51,835 bases of DNA from Paenibacillus aceti (lineage in GTDB: Bacteria; Bacillota; Bacilli; Paenibacillales; Paenibacillaceae). The notes below the pieces were generated by a model. The model was not told the origin of the DNA. It saw only the letters and a list, made by a program, of their open reading frames with translations, and did no database searches. Each line of letters opens with the position of its first letter. The first letter of the stretch is position 1. The stretch lies in NCBI RefSeq assembly GCF_003614185.1, contig NZ_KZ987724.1, forward strand, positions 4,946,017-4,997,851, read 5' to 3'. Both the position numbers and the translations under genes were made by a program. Shown piece by piece: positions 32,599 to 39,099 of this stretch.

Positions 32599-33654
32599 AT
32601 GTCCATTGATCCGCGCAAGGGTAAAAAGAGGATTGACTTTAAACCAAGACCGTCCGCGAAAAAGAACGAGCCTATTCCGCTTGATCTCGCGTTCAACCTT
32701 TTCTATAGCGCAAAGAGAGCGGAGAAGGTTCGTGAAAGAACGCTCGCGGACTATAGGAGTTACTGGCGGTATTTCTGCGAGTGGTTAGACGAATATCATC
32801 CGGATATTGACGATGTTAGTTACATTAATACGGAGTTGCTTCGCGGATACCTTGATTACATGTCGTTCGAGCATACGCGGTATAAGGACGATCCGTACCG
32901 CAAAAAGGACGACAGAAAACTATCGGCCGCGACCGTAAAGTCAAGGCTCCGCGCATTACAAACGATGTGTAAGTTTTGGAGTACTGAGGGAATAATCGCG
33001 GACAACCCAACCGAGAAGATCAAGCCGCCTCGAGTGGATGAAACGGATAAAAACATATTTACAGACGATCAGCTATCCGCCTTATTGAACGCGCCTGATA
33101 CGAGTACATACGTCGGGTTCCGCGATATTACTTTGATGATGCTTCTCGCGGATACTGGGCTTAGGATCAACGAGGCGCTACGCTTGGTGACATCGCATTT
33201 TGACTTTGCGGCCCGCTGTATACGGCTTCCTGCATCACTTAACAAGAACCGTAAGCCGCGCATAGTTCCGATGTCTGCGCCAGTTGTCCGCGAAATAATA
33301 AGGCTAATAGAAGAAACGCAATCCTATTTTGATACCGATTGTATATTTGTTTCGGTGTATGGCGACCCGCTAAAAGCCGACCATTTTAGAAAGCAACTCA
33401 TTAAGTACGCGAAAATAGCCGGGATAGATACGGAAACGACGAAAGTAACCCCGCACCGGTTCCGCGACTACTTTATAACGAACTACTTAGTAAACGGTGG
33501 AGACTTGTTCACCTTGCAGCGCATCGTCGCGCACGCAGACATTAAGACCACGCAGGGATATGTCAGAGTTAACGAGGAAGTGATGCGCGATAGTCATTCG
33601 CAATACTCCCAGCTTGCTAACTTAAAGGTATCTAAAAAAGTGAGGCGTAAATAG
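32599..33654 (+). CDS. int: Tyrosine recombinase integrase
   Basis: A 351-residue phage integrase. The SAM-like core-binding domain covers about residues 25-145 (RTLADYRSYWRYFCEWLDEY), and the catalytic domain about 155-335. The catalytic set is visible: Arg189 in DTGLRINEAL, His286 and Arg289 in PHRFRD, His312 in VAHADIK and Tyr321 in TQGY, with His and Tyr nine apart as usual. The basic N-terminus (RKGKKRIDFKPRPSAKK) could bind arm sites. It lies 137 bases from attL and reads into the element. The ribosome binding site is inside a hairpin, so translation may be restrained. Confidence 0.93.
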   Translation: MSIDPRKGKKRIDFKPRPSAKKNEPIPLDLAFNLFYSAKRAEKVRERTLADYRSYWRYFCEWLDEYHPDIDDVSYINTELLRGYLDYMSFEHTRYKDDPYRKKDDRKLSAATVKSRLRALQTMCKFWSTEGIIADNPTEKIKPPRVDETDKNIFTDDQLSALLNAPDTSTYVGFRDITLMMLLADTGLRINEALRLVTSHFDFAARCIRLPASLNKNRKPRIVPMSAPVVREIIRLIEETQSYFDTDCIFVSVYGDPLKADHFRKQLIKYAKIAGIDTETTKVTPHRFRDYFITNYLVNGGDLFTLQRIVAHADIKTTQGYVRVNEEVMRDSHSQYSQLANLKVSKKVRRK

Positions 33655-33677
33655 AACCGTTAGTATAACTCGATAGG

Positions 33678-33706
33678 TTGACTACTCATGTATAGTTTGG
33701 TAATAT
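33678..33706 (+). promoter_or_regulatory. Promoter for the element's riboswitch transcript
   Basis: TTGACT (33678-33683) and TAATAT (33701-33706) are 17 bp apart. The transcript would start near 33713, about 20 bases before the cobalamin aptamer. Confidence 0.6.
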
Positions 33707-33730
33707 TATCATAGAAAATTTTATAGTTTG

Positions 33731-33857
33731 TATTAGGTGCTTTGGTCTGTATAGACTAGGGCTTAAAAGGGAAACGCGGTGAAACTCCGCTGCGGTTATT
33801 ATAACCACTGTATTCGAATATGTTTGAATTTTCGATAGCCAGGAGACCTGCCTAACA
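33731..33857 (+). promoter_or_regulatory. Short cobalamin riboswitch inside the phage-like element
   Basis: Core elements occur in order: TTAGGTGC, AAAAGGGAAACGCGGTGAAA, CTCCGCTGCGG, AACCACTGTA, then AGCCAGGAGACCTGCC. The core is nearly identical to that of the nrdDG riboswitch. The usual CCCGCC is replaced by a small hairpin (GGTTA/TAACC), and the large peripheral arm with GGGAAGG is missing, with only TTCGAATATGTTTGAA in its place. It resembles compact cobalamin riboswitches lacking the peripheral domain. It controls the 32-residue gene at 33974 through the terminator at 33835-33910. Confidence 0.85.
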
Positions 33858-33910
33858 CTTACCGGACCCGTAAGGGGTAGGTTTTGTGTTGGCGTCTCTT
33901 GGCTATTTTT
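33835..33910 (+). terminator. Riboswitch terminator that uses the aptamer's own 3' strand
   Basis: ATAGCCAGGAGAC (33835-33847) pairs with GTCTCTTGGCTAT (33894-33906), with one G-U pair, and TTTT follows. Inner pairs GCC/GGC and AACAC/GTGTT extend the stem. The left arm is the conserved AGCCAGGAGAC of the aptamer, so aptamer and terminator cannot form together. Confidence 0.75.
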
Positions 33911-33973
33911 GTCGTCTCACACCACCCTCTTTCTGGCGTCTGGAATCTTATTTTGACGCGGGAGGTGTGAACA

Positions 33974-34072
33974 ATGGAGAACAGACAGTTGGAAATTGTA
34001 TTAAAAGTAGTTGAAGTGACGGCCTTAATTATTTTTGGCATCATCGGAATTGTTATTAGTTTAATTCAATAA
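33974..34072 (+). CDS. Small membrane protein, 32 aa, under cobalamin riboswitch
   Basis: The peptide is MENRQLEIVLKVVEVTALII followed by FGIIGIVISLIQ. It has a short charged start and one hydrophobic segment covering about residues 9-31. A strong ribosome binding site, GGGAGGTG, lies 6 bases before ATG 33974. A terminator follows at 34096, so it forms its own transcription unit with the riboswitch. Size and layout recall holin-like type I toxins or small membrane regulators, but it does not match the toxin at 50134. Too short for most gene finders. Function unknown. Confidence 0.7.
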   Translation: MENRQLEIVLKVVEVTALIIFGIIGIVISLIQ

Positions 34073-34095
34073 TAAGTAGATGAGTGCTTTCGAAC

Positions 34096-34150
34096 AAAAA
34101 AGAGCGCAGGTCTGCGGATTAAGTTCCGTTGGGCCTGCGCTCTTTTTTCG
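34096..34150. terminator. Terminator after the small membrane protein gene
   Basis: AAAAAAGAGCGCAGGTC pairs with GGCCTGCGCTCTTTTTT. It can act for both strands and also lies downstream of the reverse-strand repressor gene. Confidence 0.88.
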
Positions 34151-34255
34151 TTTAAATAGACGTCCGTATATCGTACCCTAGCATTTATATTCCTCCGCTG
34201 TTAGAGCCGCTAATTTCCCGCCTAGATTCGCTAAAACCACGTCATAGATTCCTCA

Positions 34256-34477
34256 TTACTCCGTATCATCAGGAACGAAGTCTATTAATAGGCGGATGTC
34301 CATGATTTCTAATGCGTCAGCAATCTTCTCTAACATTTCTAAGTTGACTTCTTGTCGTTTAGGACTGCATAACTTGGAAATCCTCGCCTGTGCAACTCCG
34401 CTAAGCCCTGATAACTCGTTTTGCGTGACTCCCCGCTCTTTAAGTAGTTCCTTGAGTTTAACCTTAATTCTAAGCAC
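34256..34477 (-). CDS. XRE family repressor of the element
   Basis: A 73-residue helix-turn-helix protein: MLRIKVKLKELLKERGVTQN, then ELSGLSGVAQARISKLCSPK, the recognition helix region being VAQARISKLC. RQEVNLEMLEKIADALEIMD completes the HTH_3-like fold. GTG 34477 is preferred because AAGGGGGAA lies just upstream; an ATG 93 bases further up would run through the operator region. It is transcribed leftward, opposite to the early genes, with two long repeats between. This is the usual arrangement for a lysogeny repressor, although the protein is very short. Confidence 0.82.
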   Translation of the reverse strand: MLRIKVKLKELLKERGVTQNELSGLSGVAQARISKLCSPKRQEVNLEMLEKIADALEIMDIRLLIDFVPDDTE

Positions 34478-34489
34478 AAAAATTCCCCC

Positions 34490-34551
34490 TTGACATAATA
34501 TGACCATAAGCGTATATTTAGGATAAGAAATATGACCATAAGCGTATATTT
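34490..34551. promoter_or_regulatory. Rightward early promoter with twin operators
   Basis: TTGACA (34490-34495) and TATATT (34513-34518) are 17 bp apart on the plus strand. Two exact 22-bp repeats, 34498-34519 and 34530-34551, begin ATATGACCATAAGCG and end TATATTT; their starts are 32 bp apart. The first covers the spacer and -10, so the repressor encoded next door probably shuts this promoter. Confidence 0.82.
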
Positions 34552-34641
34552 TCTGAGATAAGCATATCACTATTTTACAGAAAAAGCCACAACTTTCTGC
34601 TTATTTAGTCATGCCTATTTTTTTGACAAGGGGGCCGGAGC

Positions 34642-34734
34642 ATGTACCGCGGAGGTAGACAAATCGATGGAAGGCTCTATGTAAGGACTCGCGGCGGAAA
34701 TTGGATCGCGCTGCAGTTACTAATTCATAACTAA
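34642..34734 (+). CDS. Small hypothetical protein, 30 aa
   Basis: First frame after the early promoter: MYRGGRQIDGRLYVRTRGGN then WIALQLLIHN. GGGGGCCGGAGC precedes ATG 34642. It is basic and glycine-rich. Only 14 bases separate it from the next gene, consistent with an operon. No family recognised; coding status is moderately supported by position and ribosome binding site. Confidence 0.45.
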   Translation: MYRGGRQIDGRLYVRTRGGNWIALQLLIHN

Positions 34735-34748
34735 GGGGGATATTCGAT

Positions 34749-34976
34749 ATGGTAAAAAAAATTAAGCTCGATGGATGTGACGCATTTTTGATTAAGGATG
34801 ATTTGTACGTGCTTATTAACCTTGAGGATGAATGTGCGGTTATAGCGAGGATGTCCGAGATTGGTGGTAAGCCAAAGGGTATGTGCTTAGAAAGCCCGAT
34901 CAGTTTGAAGGCACTTCACAAAATCCTTACCGCGGACAATGAACTAGACATATTAATCGCGGCATTGGAGGGGTGA
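34749..34976 (+). CDS. Hypothetical early protein, 75 aa
   Basis: A small acidic, soluble protein, MVKKIKLDGCDAFLIKDDLY then VLINLEDECAVIARMSEIGG, which looks like a compact alpha/beta fold. AAGGGGGATATTCG precedes ATG 34749. It is followed after four bases by the next gene. No family recognised. Its place in the rightward early operon suggests a regulatory or takeover role, but nothing in the sequence shows one. Confidence 0.65.
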   Translation: MVKKIKLDGCDAFLIKDDLYVLINLEDECAVIARMSEIGGKPKGMCLESPISLKALHKILTADNELDILIAALEG

Positions 34977-34980
34977 GACT

Positions 34981-35292
34981 ATGAACTTCGTGAAAGTATT
35001 GGACGAGTACGAAGATCCTAATGTATTCGGAGCGCCTGGCTTTATCGTCCGTGACGGTATCATGTTAAGTCGATCAGTTGCTGTATCCGTTGATCATACT
35101 GGACACGGTACATATTTGATGGTTGAGCGTGTTAAAGAAGTTGACGACGAGGTACACGTGGATATCGAAACTGGACACTTGTTTTTTGATACGGAGTTAC
35201 CGGGTAAGATTTCAGTCCAAAAGCTCGCTTCTATGACCGCGCTTGAGTTCTTGGCAGTCGTTGCAGGAATAGATGGGGAGGCCGCATTATGA
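34981..35292 (+). CDS. Hypothetical early protein, 103 aa
   Basis: An acidic soluble protein containing VFGAPGFIVRDGIMLSRSVA, DHTGHGTYLMVERVKEVDDE and LASMTALEFLAVVAGIDGEA. No catalytic motif is recognised. GGAGGGGTGAGACT precedes ATG 34981, and its stop overlaps the next start by four bases. The last segment (ALEFL) resembles one in the protein at 35669 (SALDFLIDCV), which hints at related C-terminal modules in neighbouring genes. Function unknown. Confidence 0.68.
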   Translation: MNFVKVLDEYEDPNVFGAPGFIVRDGIMLSRSVAVSVDHTGHGTYLMVERVKEVDDEVHVDIETGHLFFDTELPGKISVQKLASMTALEFLAVVAGIDGEAAL

Positions 35293-35504
35293 GAACCGAA
35301 GAACATCGTTATACGTGCGTTCTGGATCGCGCAGGTTGGCGCATCACACTCGATGTATACACGCCGCGACCGGTAACTAGCGAGGAACTGCTACCGCTTG
35401 CTGTCGCAGAGGCAATCGAGGACTTGAAGCTTGTCGGCATCGACGCAGCCCCGGACGAGTTCACGCCAGTTGGTTGGAAGGAGGCGCCGGTTCATGATTT
35501 CTAA
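35289..35504 (+). CDS. Hypothetical early protein, 71 aa
   Basis: MRTEEHRYTCVLDRAGWRIT then LDVYTPRPVTSEELLPLAVA, ending DEFTPVGWKEAPVHDF. Its ATG overlaps the previous TGA, and the end overlaps the next start by 11 bases. The protein is small, soluble and mildly acidic. No family recognised. Tight packing supports genuine translation in the early operon. Confidence 0.62.
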   Translation: MRTEEHRYTCVLDRAGWRITLDVYTPRPVTSEELLPLAVAEAIEDLKLVGIDAAPDEFTPVGWKEAPVHDF

Positions 35505-35685
35505 GCGCATATCATTTTTCACGCGCAAGGCTAACGAATACGGCGACCTCAGATACGATTATTTGCGTGGCCGCTCCGCCAAGAGACCGCCCGCACTTCG
35601 CTATAAACGATTACTTGCTTATAAAGCTGCGGTCACGCAGCAGATCATATCCGAAAGGGGAAATTTACGTGAAGATCAATCTTGA
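35494..35685 (+). CDS. Small basic hypothetical protein, 63 aa
   Basis: MISKRISFFTRKANEYGDLR then YDYLRGRSAKRPPALRYKRL; strongly basic, so nucleic-acid binding is possible. GGAGGCG at 35480-35486 is well spaced for ATG 35494. The open frame extends further back inside the preceding gene without support. The end overlaps the next gene by 17 bases. No family recognised. Confidence 0.5.
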   Translation: MISKRISFFTRKANEYGDLRYDYLRGRSAKRPPALRYKRLLAYKAAVTQQIISERGNLREDQS

Positions 35686-36022
35686 ACGTGTCCTCGTTGT
35701 TGACGGTTGTTTCGGAGACGGTCCGCTAGATTATGAACTCCGGGAGTCTTGGCTCATTCGCAGCGACCTCGCACTATATTTTGTTGGTGACGAACTAGTT
35801 TTACGGTGTGTCGTGCGTCATACTGACGTGGTTAACCATCCGCGACTCTACATAGCAAAGGAACTGAAAGACTCGGTTAGGGTCGCGAAAGGTATCGACC
35901 AAACTGACGAGCTTGTTGCGGAGGTTGCGGCCTGCCTAATACGAATGTCAGCGCTCGACTTTCTTATTGACTGCGTAATGTCCGACCCAATGGCTGGCGA
36001 GGAGTTTCGAGTCGTTAGATAA
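35669..36022 (+). CDS. Hypothetical early protein, 117 aa
   Basis: Starts at GTG 35669 behind GAAAGGGG: MKINLERVLVVDGCFGDGPL. It contains YFVGDELVLRCVVRHTDVVN and ELVAEVAACLIRMSALDFLI. Soluble and acidic, with no recognised domain. The C-terminal SALDFL segment recalls the TALEFL of the protein at 34981. Last gene of the early cluster before the long noncoding region. Confidence 0.62.
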   Translation: MKINLERVLVVDGCFGDGPLDYELRESWLIRSDLALYFVGDELVLRCVVRHTDVVNHPRLYIAKELKDSVRVAKGIDQTDELVAEVAACLIRMSALDFLIDCVMSDPMAGEEFRVVR

Positions 36023-36027
36023 CCCCA

Positions 36028-36385
36028 CGTCTCCGATGAACCTAACCTAAAGGTGCGCTAACACCGTAAAGGGGAGGAGACGCCAGGTCATTGTTTCAAG
36101 CCCCGCAGTATCTCGCGGCGCCAAACGTGGGATACAGGACCATGCGGGACTCTTTAAACGTCGAGGAGCGCCAACTGCTCGGCAAATCGTGCCATGAGGC
36201 ACGGTTCTAATCCGGCCGGTAGTGATTCGCGCCAACGTTTCGACTATCGACCGGCGTACGCTAATTCCTGCGGCTCGGGCGCGGCAACGCCCGGATCGTG
36301 AGGCCGCATTTATCGATATATCATAGGTTACAAGCAAGCGGGCGGCCGGGTCAAACCGGTTCAGGCACCGCTCGTTTGCGTTTAT
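36028..36385 (+). ncRNA. Candidate structured noncoding RNA region
   Basis: No gene fits here, but strong hairpins follow one another. They are CGTCTCC/GGAGACG (36028-36034 with 36076-36082), GGTG/CACC inside it, CGTGCC-ATGA-GGCACG (36188-36203), GCCGGT/ACCGGC (36215-36220 with 36250-36255), CGGGCG/CGCCCG (36276-36293), and GCAAGCG/CGTTTGC (36334-36340 with 36373-36379) enclosing CCGG/CCGG. Large structured RNAs occur in phages, and this region has that character. The class and the transcribed strand are not known; replication or packaging DNA structure is an alternative. Confidence 0.4.
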
Positions 36386-36555
36386 ATAGAGTAATACGCA
36401 GGAACATACGTTTGGTTTCGCTAATTTAAAAAATAATTTTCGCTGATAAAATATTATTGTTCACAAATTAGACACAAAAACAGAGAATTACCAAATAATG
36501 GGCGTACCTTTTTTTAAAAGTAGTGTCCGTATTAATTATGTAGAGGAAATTTCCT

Positions 36556-36755
36556 CGAAAAGTGTGCGAGGCTAAAATTTCTCGGAAATAATACTTTAAC
36601 TGTGCGAAACGATAACAAGCGTCGTTTATTTGTTTGAAAGGTGTGCAAATGCGCGTCGTGGCGTGGATGTATAAATAGAGGTCACGAAAAAAAGTATCGT
36701 AAATCTGTGCGAAAACGAATCGACCGGCAACATAGTACATGAAAGGTGTGCGACG
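36556..36755. repeat. Iteron-like repeats before the replication-type gene
   Basis: TGTGCG or TGTGCA cores recur at 36563, 36601, 36642, 36706 and 36747, several inside a longer GAAAGGTGTGCGA-like unit (36556, 36636, 36741). They sit in AT-rich DNA directly upstream of the winged-helix gene at 36845. This is the layout of a replication origin beside its initiator, or of an operator array. Confidence 0.5.
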
Positions 36756-36844
36756 GAGGTGTAAAGGTTTGTATATTACATTAGGCGAGATAGAATAGCG
36801 GTCATTCCGCTTACTATAAAAACTAATCAAAGGGAGGCGCGGCA

Positions 36845-37264
36845 ATGAATGAGCTTCAACGTCTGGCGCAAATTGCGATACAGCAGAAAGAGGGCGTATT
36901 AGGGAGTGAACGAGGCGGATACTCTCCGTCCCTTCACGACTTGTTCCGTGTTCAGTTACGTGAATTAGGCGAGAAATATGATAGAAGGTCGGCGCGCGAT
37001 GCAATTTTCCTTCTCCTTTATCTTCACGCGTACGTAAACGGGACGGAGTCGAACGATTATTACATGTGGGCGTTCCCGACTGTTGAACAGATTCGCGCGG
37101 ACACAGGTATTCACGGGGATCGAATTAAGCCGCTTTGTAGCTTGCTAGAGTCAGAGGGACTATTGATTACGAAAATGATTGCTTGGCACGGGAACCCCAA
37201 GAAGATGTATTTACCACTTTTCTACCCATTTGATGGTGCAATTCCCGTAAACGGAGCAGCTTAA
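36845..37264 (+). CDS. Winged-helix replication-type protein
   Basis: A 139-residue protein. The segment LHAYVNGTESNDYYMWAFPT, then VEQIRADTGIHGDRIKPLCS, then LLESEGLLITKMIAWHGNPK, is an HTH_36-like winged helix. Its recognition helix is near TGIHGDRIKPLCSLLESEGLL and its wing follows. Proteins with this domain serve as replication initiators or DnaD-like helpers in Firmicute phages and islands. ATG 36845 follows AAAGGGAGGCGCGGCA. The iteron-like repeats lie immediately upstream. No helicase or helicase loader follows, so replication would depend on the host. Assignment is by domain and context. Confidence 0.55.
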   Translation: MNELQRLAQIAIQQKEGVLGSERGGYSPSLHDLFRVQLRELGEKYDRRSARDAIFLLLYLHAYVNGTESNDYYMWAFPTVEQIRADTGIHGDRIKPLCSLLESEGLLITKMIAWHGNPKKMYLPLFYPFDGAIPVNGAA

Positions 37265-37503
37265 TCCTGTATTCGGGAGCCGACTAAATCCCGTATTCAG
37301 GAAGGTAATAATAACGAACTTAACAAAAACGAATTAACAAGAATAAATATACCGCTTCGGTTTCTATCGAAACCTTACGGGACTGTTAGATGATATATTA
37401 ATACATCTTTTACCGCGGAATAGAGTACTTGAGATAAAAGATAACAAGATACAGCTCGATCCCGGTTGCGGGAATCGCTGCTTATTATGGGGAGGTTAAC
37501 CGC
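37265..37503. other. Intergenic region with short direct repeat
   Basis: AATCCTGTATTCGGGAG (37264-37280) and AATCCCGTATTCAGGAA (37287-37303) are two near-identical 17-bp copies just after the winged-helix gene. Poly-purine DNA follows (AACGAACTTAAC type). GGGGAGGT at 37488-37495 is the ribosome binding site of the next gene. Confidence 0.4.
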
Positions 37504-38334
37504 TTGGACAAATCTTGCGAAATGTATCCGAATATGAAACGCTCCGACTACCGCCGCCACGCCGCCCATCCGTTAAGTATACGTTTAAAAGTTTCCGAAG
37601 AGTCCGCAGACCACGCAATGAAATATTTTCACGATACACACGTTCCCTATACAGGCCATTTGCCGACTTACTCTGAATGGAGACGCGTAGAACGGTTGAA
37701 TGACTATGTTCTCGCGGAAGACCACAAGAAAGGCTTATCACTCCGGGATCGCGCGAAACCTGAGCCGGAAAAGGACGAGATATACCCGCAAGTTGGGAGT
37801 TGCGCCCGCCAGCTTATGGATTATCAATACTATCTCGAGTGTGTAGGGCGAGAGCTTTCCGAAATTGAGCGGCGGAGGGTCAAGGTTTGCGCCGTTTGTG
37901 GTTGCGAATTTATGGATCGATCTCGCCGGAATAATGCGTTAGTGTGCCGCTATCCTTGTCTAAAAACATACGGAAATATTAAAAAGCGTCGGCAACGAAA
38001 CGACGGTGATCCACGTTTAATGCGTTATCGTGAACGCCAGGAATTGGAGTATCCGTTCTATTCTCCTGCCGAGTTGTTTGAAATATCTCAACGCGGGGAA
38101 ACAGCATCCGAAGATATTGGAGACGCAATAACAATAGTGAAGCTGCGGCAGGAGCTAGGGAGACGCGTTCCGACCGAAATCACAATGGACGACGAATTTG
38201 GATACTTTCCAAACTCTCATAAGAGATGGCGTTCGGAAGAAGAGGCGAAAGAGCTGGCTGGGCCGGTCGTCATTTATAATCTGCAGCAAGAGCGGGAGGA
38301 AGAGACAGACTTTTACCTGGGACATGTATCCTAA
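37504..38334 (+). CDS. Hypothetical protein with Cys-rich zinc-binding segment, 276 aa
   Basis: The start is TTG 37504, eight bases after GGGGAGGT; the next in-frame ATG is too far. A central segment, VCAVCGCEFMDRSRRNNALV followed by CRYPCLKTYGN and the basic IKKRRQR, has the CX2C...CX3C pattern of a small zinc ribbon or finger. It resembles those that recognise nucleic acid near methyltransferase or replication genes. The flanks are charged and soluble. No enzymatic motif is seen. It follows the replication-type gene and may act with it. Confidence 0.6.
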   Translation: MDKSCEMYPNMKRSDYRRHAAHPLSIRLKVSEESADHAMKYFHDTHVPYTGHLPTYSEWRRVERLNDYVLAEDHKKGLSLRDRAKPEPEKDEIYPQVGSCARQLMDYQYYLECVGRELSEIERRRVKVCAVCGCEFMDRSRRNNALVCRYPCLKTYGNIKKRRQRNDGDPRLMRYRERQELEYPFYSPAELFEISQRGETASEDIGDAITIVKLRQELGRRVPTEITMDDEFGYFPNSHKRWRSEEEAKELAGPVVIYNLQQEREEETDFYLGHVS

Positions 38335-38409
38335 TAGGTGGGGAGAGAACTGACGTTCTTTTATTTGCCCCGATAGTAACGATTATGACATTAAAGGGGG
38401 TTTGTAACA

Positions 38410-38634
38410 GTGAACGGGGTGGCCGTAAGAGCGGTAAGAATAAGTAAAGGAATGACGCAGGAGGGTTTCGCCAAGATTTTAAATGTATCGCGATCATGTA
38501 TTGCCGCAGTGGAGAGCGGGTTCAGGCCCGTATCTCCTGCATTGCGAATTAAGATCGCGCAGGCATTCGGGACTGGCGAAGATATTACCGAAGCTATCAC
38601 GCGGGCCCGAGAGTCCGAAAAACTAGCGCTGTAA
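38410..38634 (+). CDS. XRE family helix-turn-helix protein, 74 aa
   Basis: GTG 38410 follows AAAGGGGG. MNGVAVRAVRISKGMTQEGF then AKILNVSRSCIAAVESGFRP is a clear HTH_3 domain (residues 4-58) with recognition helix around SRSCIAAVES. The C-terminal part is a short acidic tail. It lies mid-element in the forward direction, before the structural genes, and could be the switch to their expression. A second regulator distinct from the repressor at 34256. Confidence 0.78.
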   Translation: MNGVAVRAVRISKGMTQEGFAKILNVSRSCIAAVESGFRPVSPALRIKIAQAFGTGEDITEAITRARESEKLAL

Positions 38635-38722
38635 TAGGCGCTTTTTATTTTGCAATATCACTCTATTATATTACCGTGTTAATTAATTATAGTTTAATAA
38701 CTTTAAGGAAGGATGATGTCTA

Positions 38723-39079
38723 GTGTTAACGGAGCAGTTTACTCCATCAAACATTGACTTCACAAACAAGGAAACAATCATAACCAGCGTGGAAGCTCGC
38801 GTAGCTGGCTGGAACAAGTATCTTAAGCAAGTGAGGCAAACAGATGTTGACCCACTTCTTCAACAGATGAAGAAATCCAAGCAGGCATATTTCGCCGCCC
38901 TTAACGGGCTAAAAGAGAAGGCGCACGAAATTGCAACTGAGTCCGTCAAACTACAGGATCATATTATCGAGAAATATGCATCTGGCGCGCCTGTTGGCAG
39001 TTTGGACATTAGCTATTCAGCAAACCGCAGCGCTTATATTAGTCAAAACGAAGTAACCAGCCAGAAAGTAATTTATTAA
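38723..39079 (+). CDS. Hypothetical helical protein, 118 aa
   Basis: GTG 38723 behind AAGGAAGG. It has a mostly helical, Lys- and Gln-rich middle (VEARVAGWNKYLKQVRQTDV, then KKSKQAYFAALNGLKEKAHE) compatible with a coiled coil. The C-terminal part is polar (SYSANRSAYISQNEV). Unlike its neighbours its codons are A-rich. No family recognised. It precedes the coiled-coil protein at 39100 and may be structural. Confidence 0.6.
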   Translation: MLTEQFTPSNIDFTNKETIITSVEARVAGWNKYLKQVRQTDVDPLLQQMKKSKQAYFAALNGLKEKAHEIATESVKLQDHIIEKYASGAPVGSLDISYSANRSAYISQNEVTSQKVIY

Positions 39080-39099
39080 AACAATTGGGGGGGATCAGG

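Noticed and set aside
33731-33910. Group I intron or T-box in place of a riboswitch
   Set aside because: No intron P-Q-R-S elements or T-box core are seen, whereas cobalamin core elements occur in order.
36468-37004. A 178-codon reverse-strand frame across the iteron region
   Set aside because: It has no ribosome binding site, overlaps the winged-helix gene and reads through low-complexity repeats.
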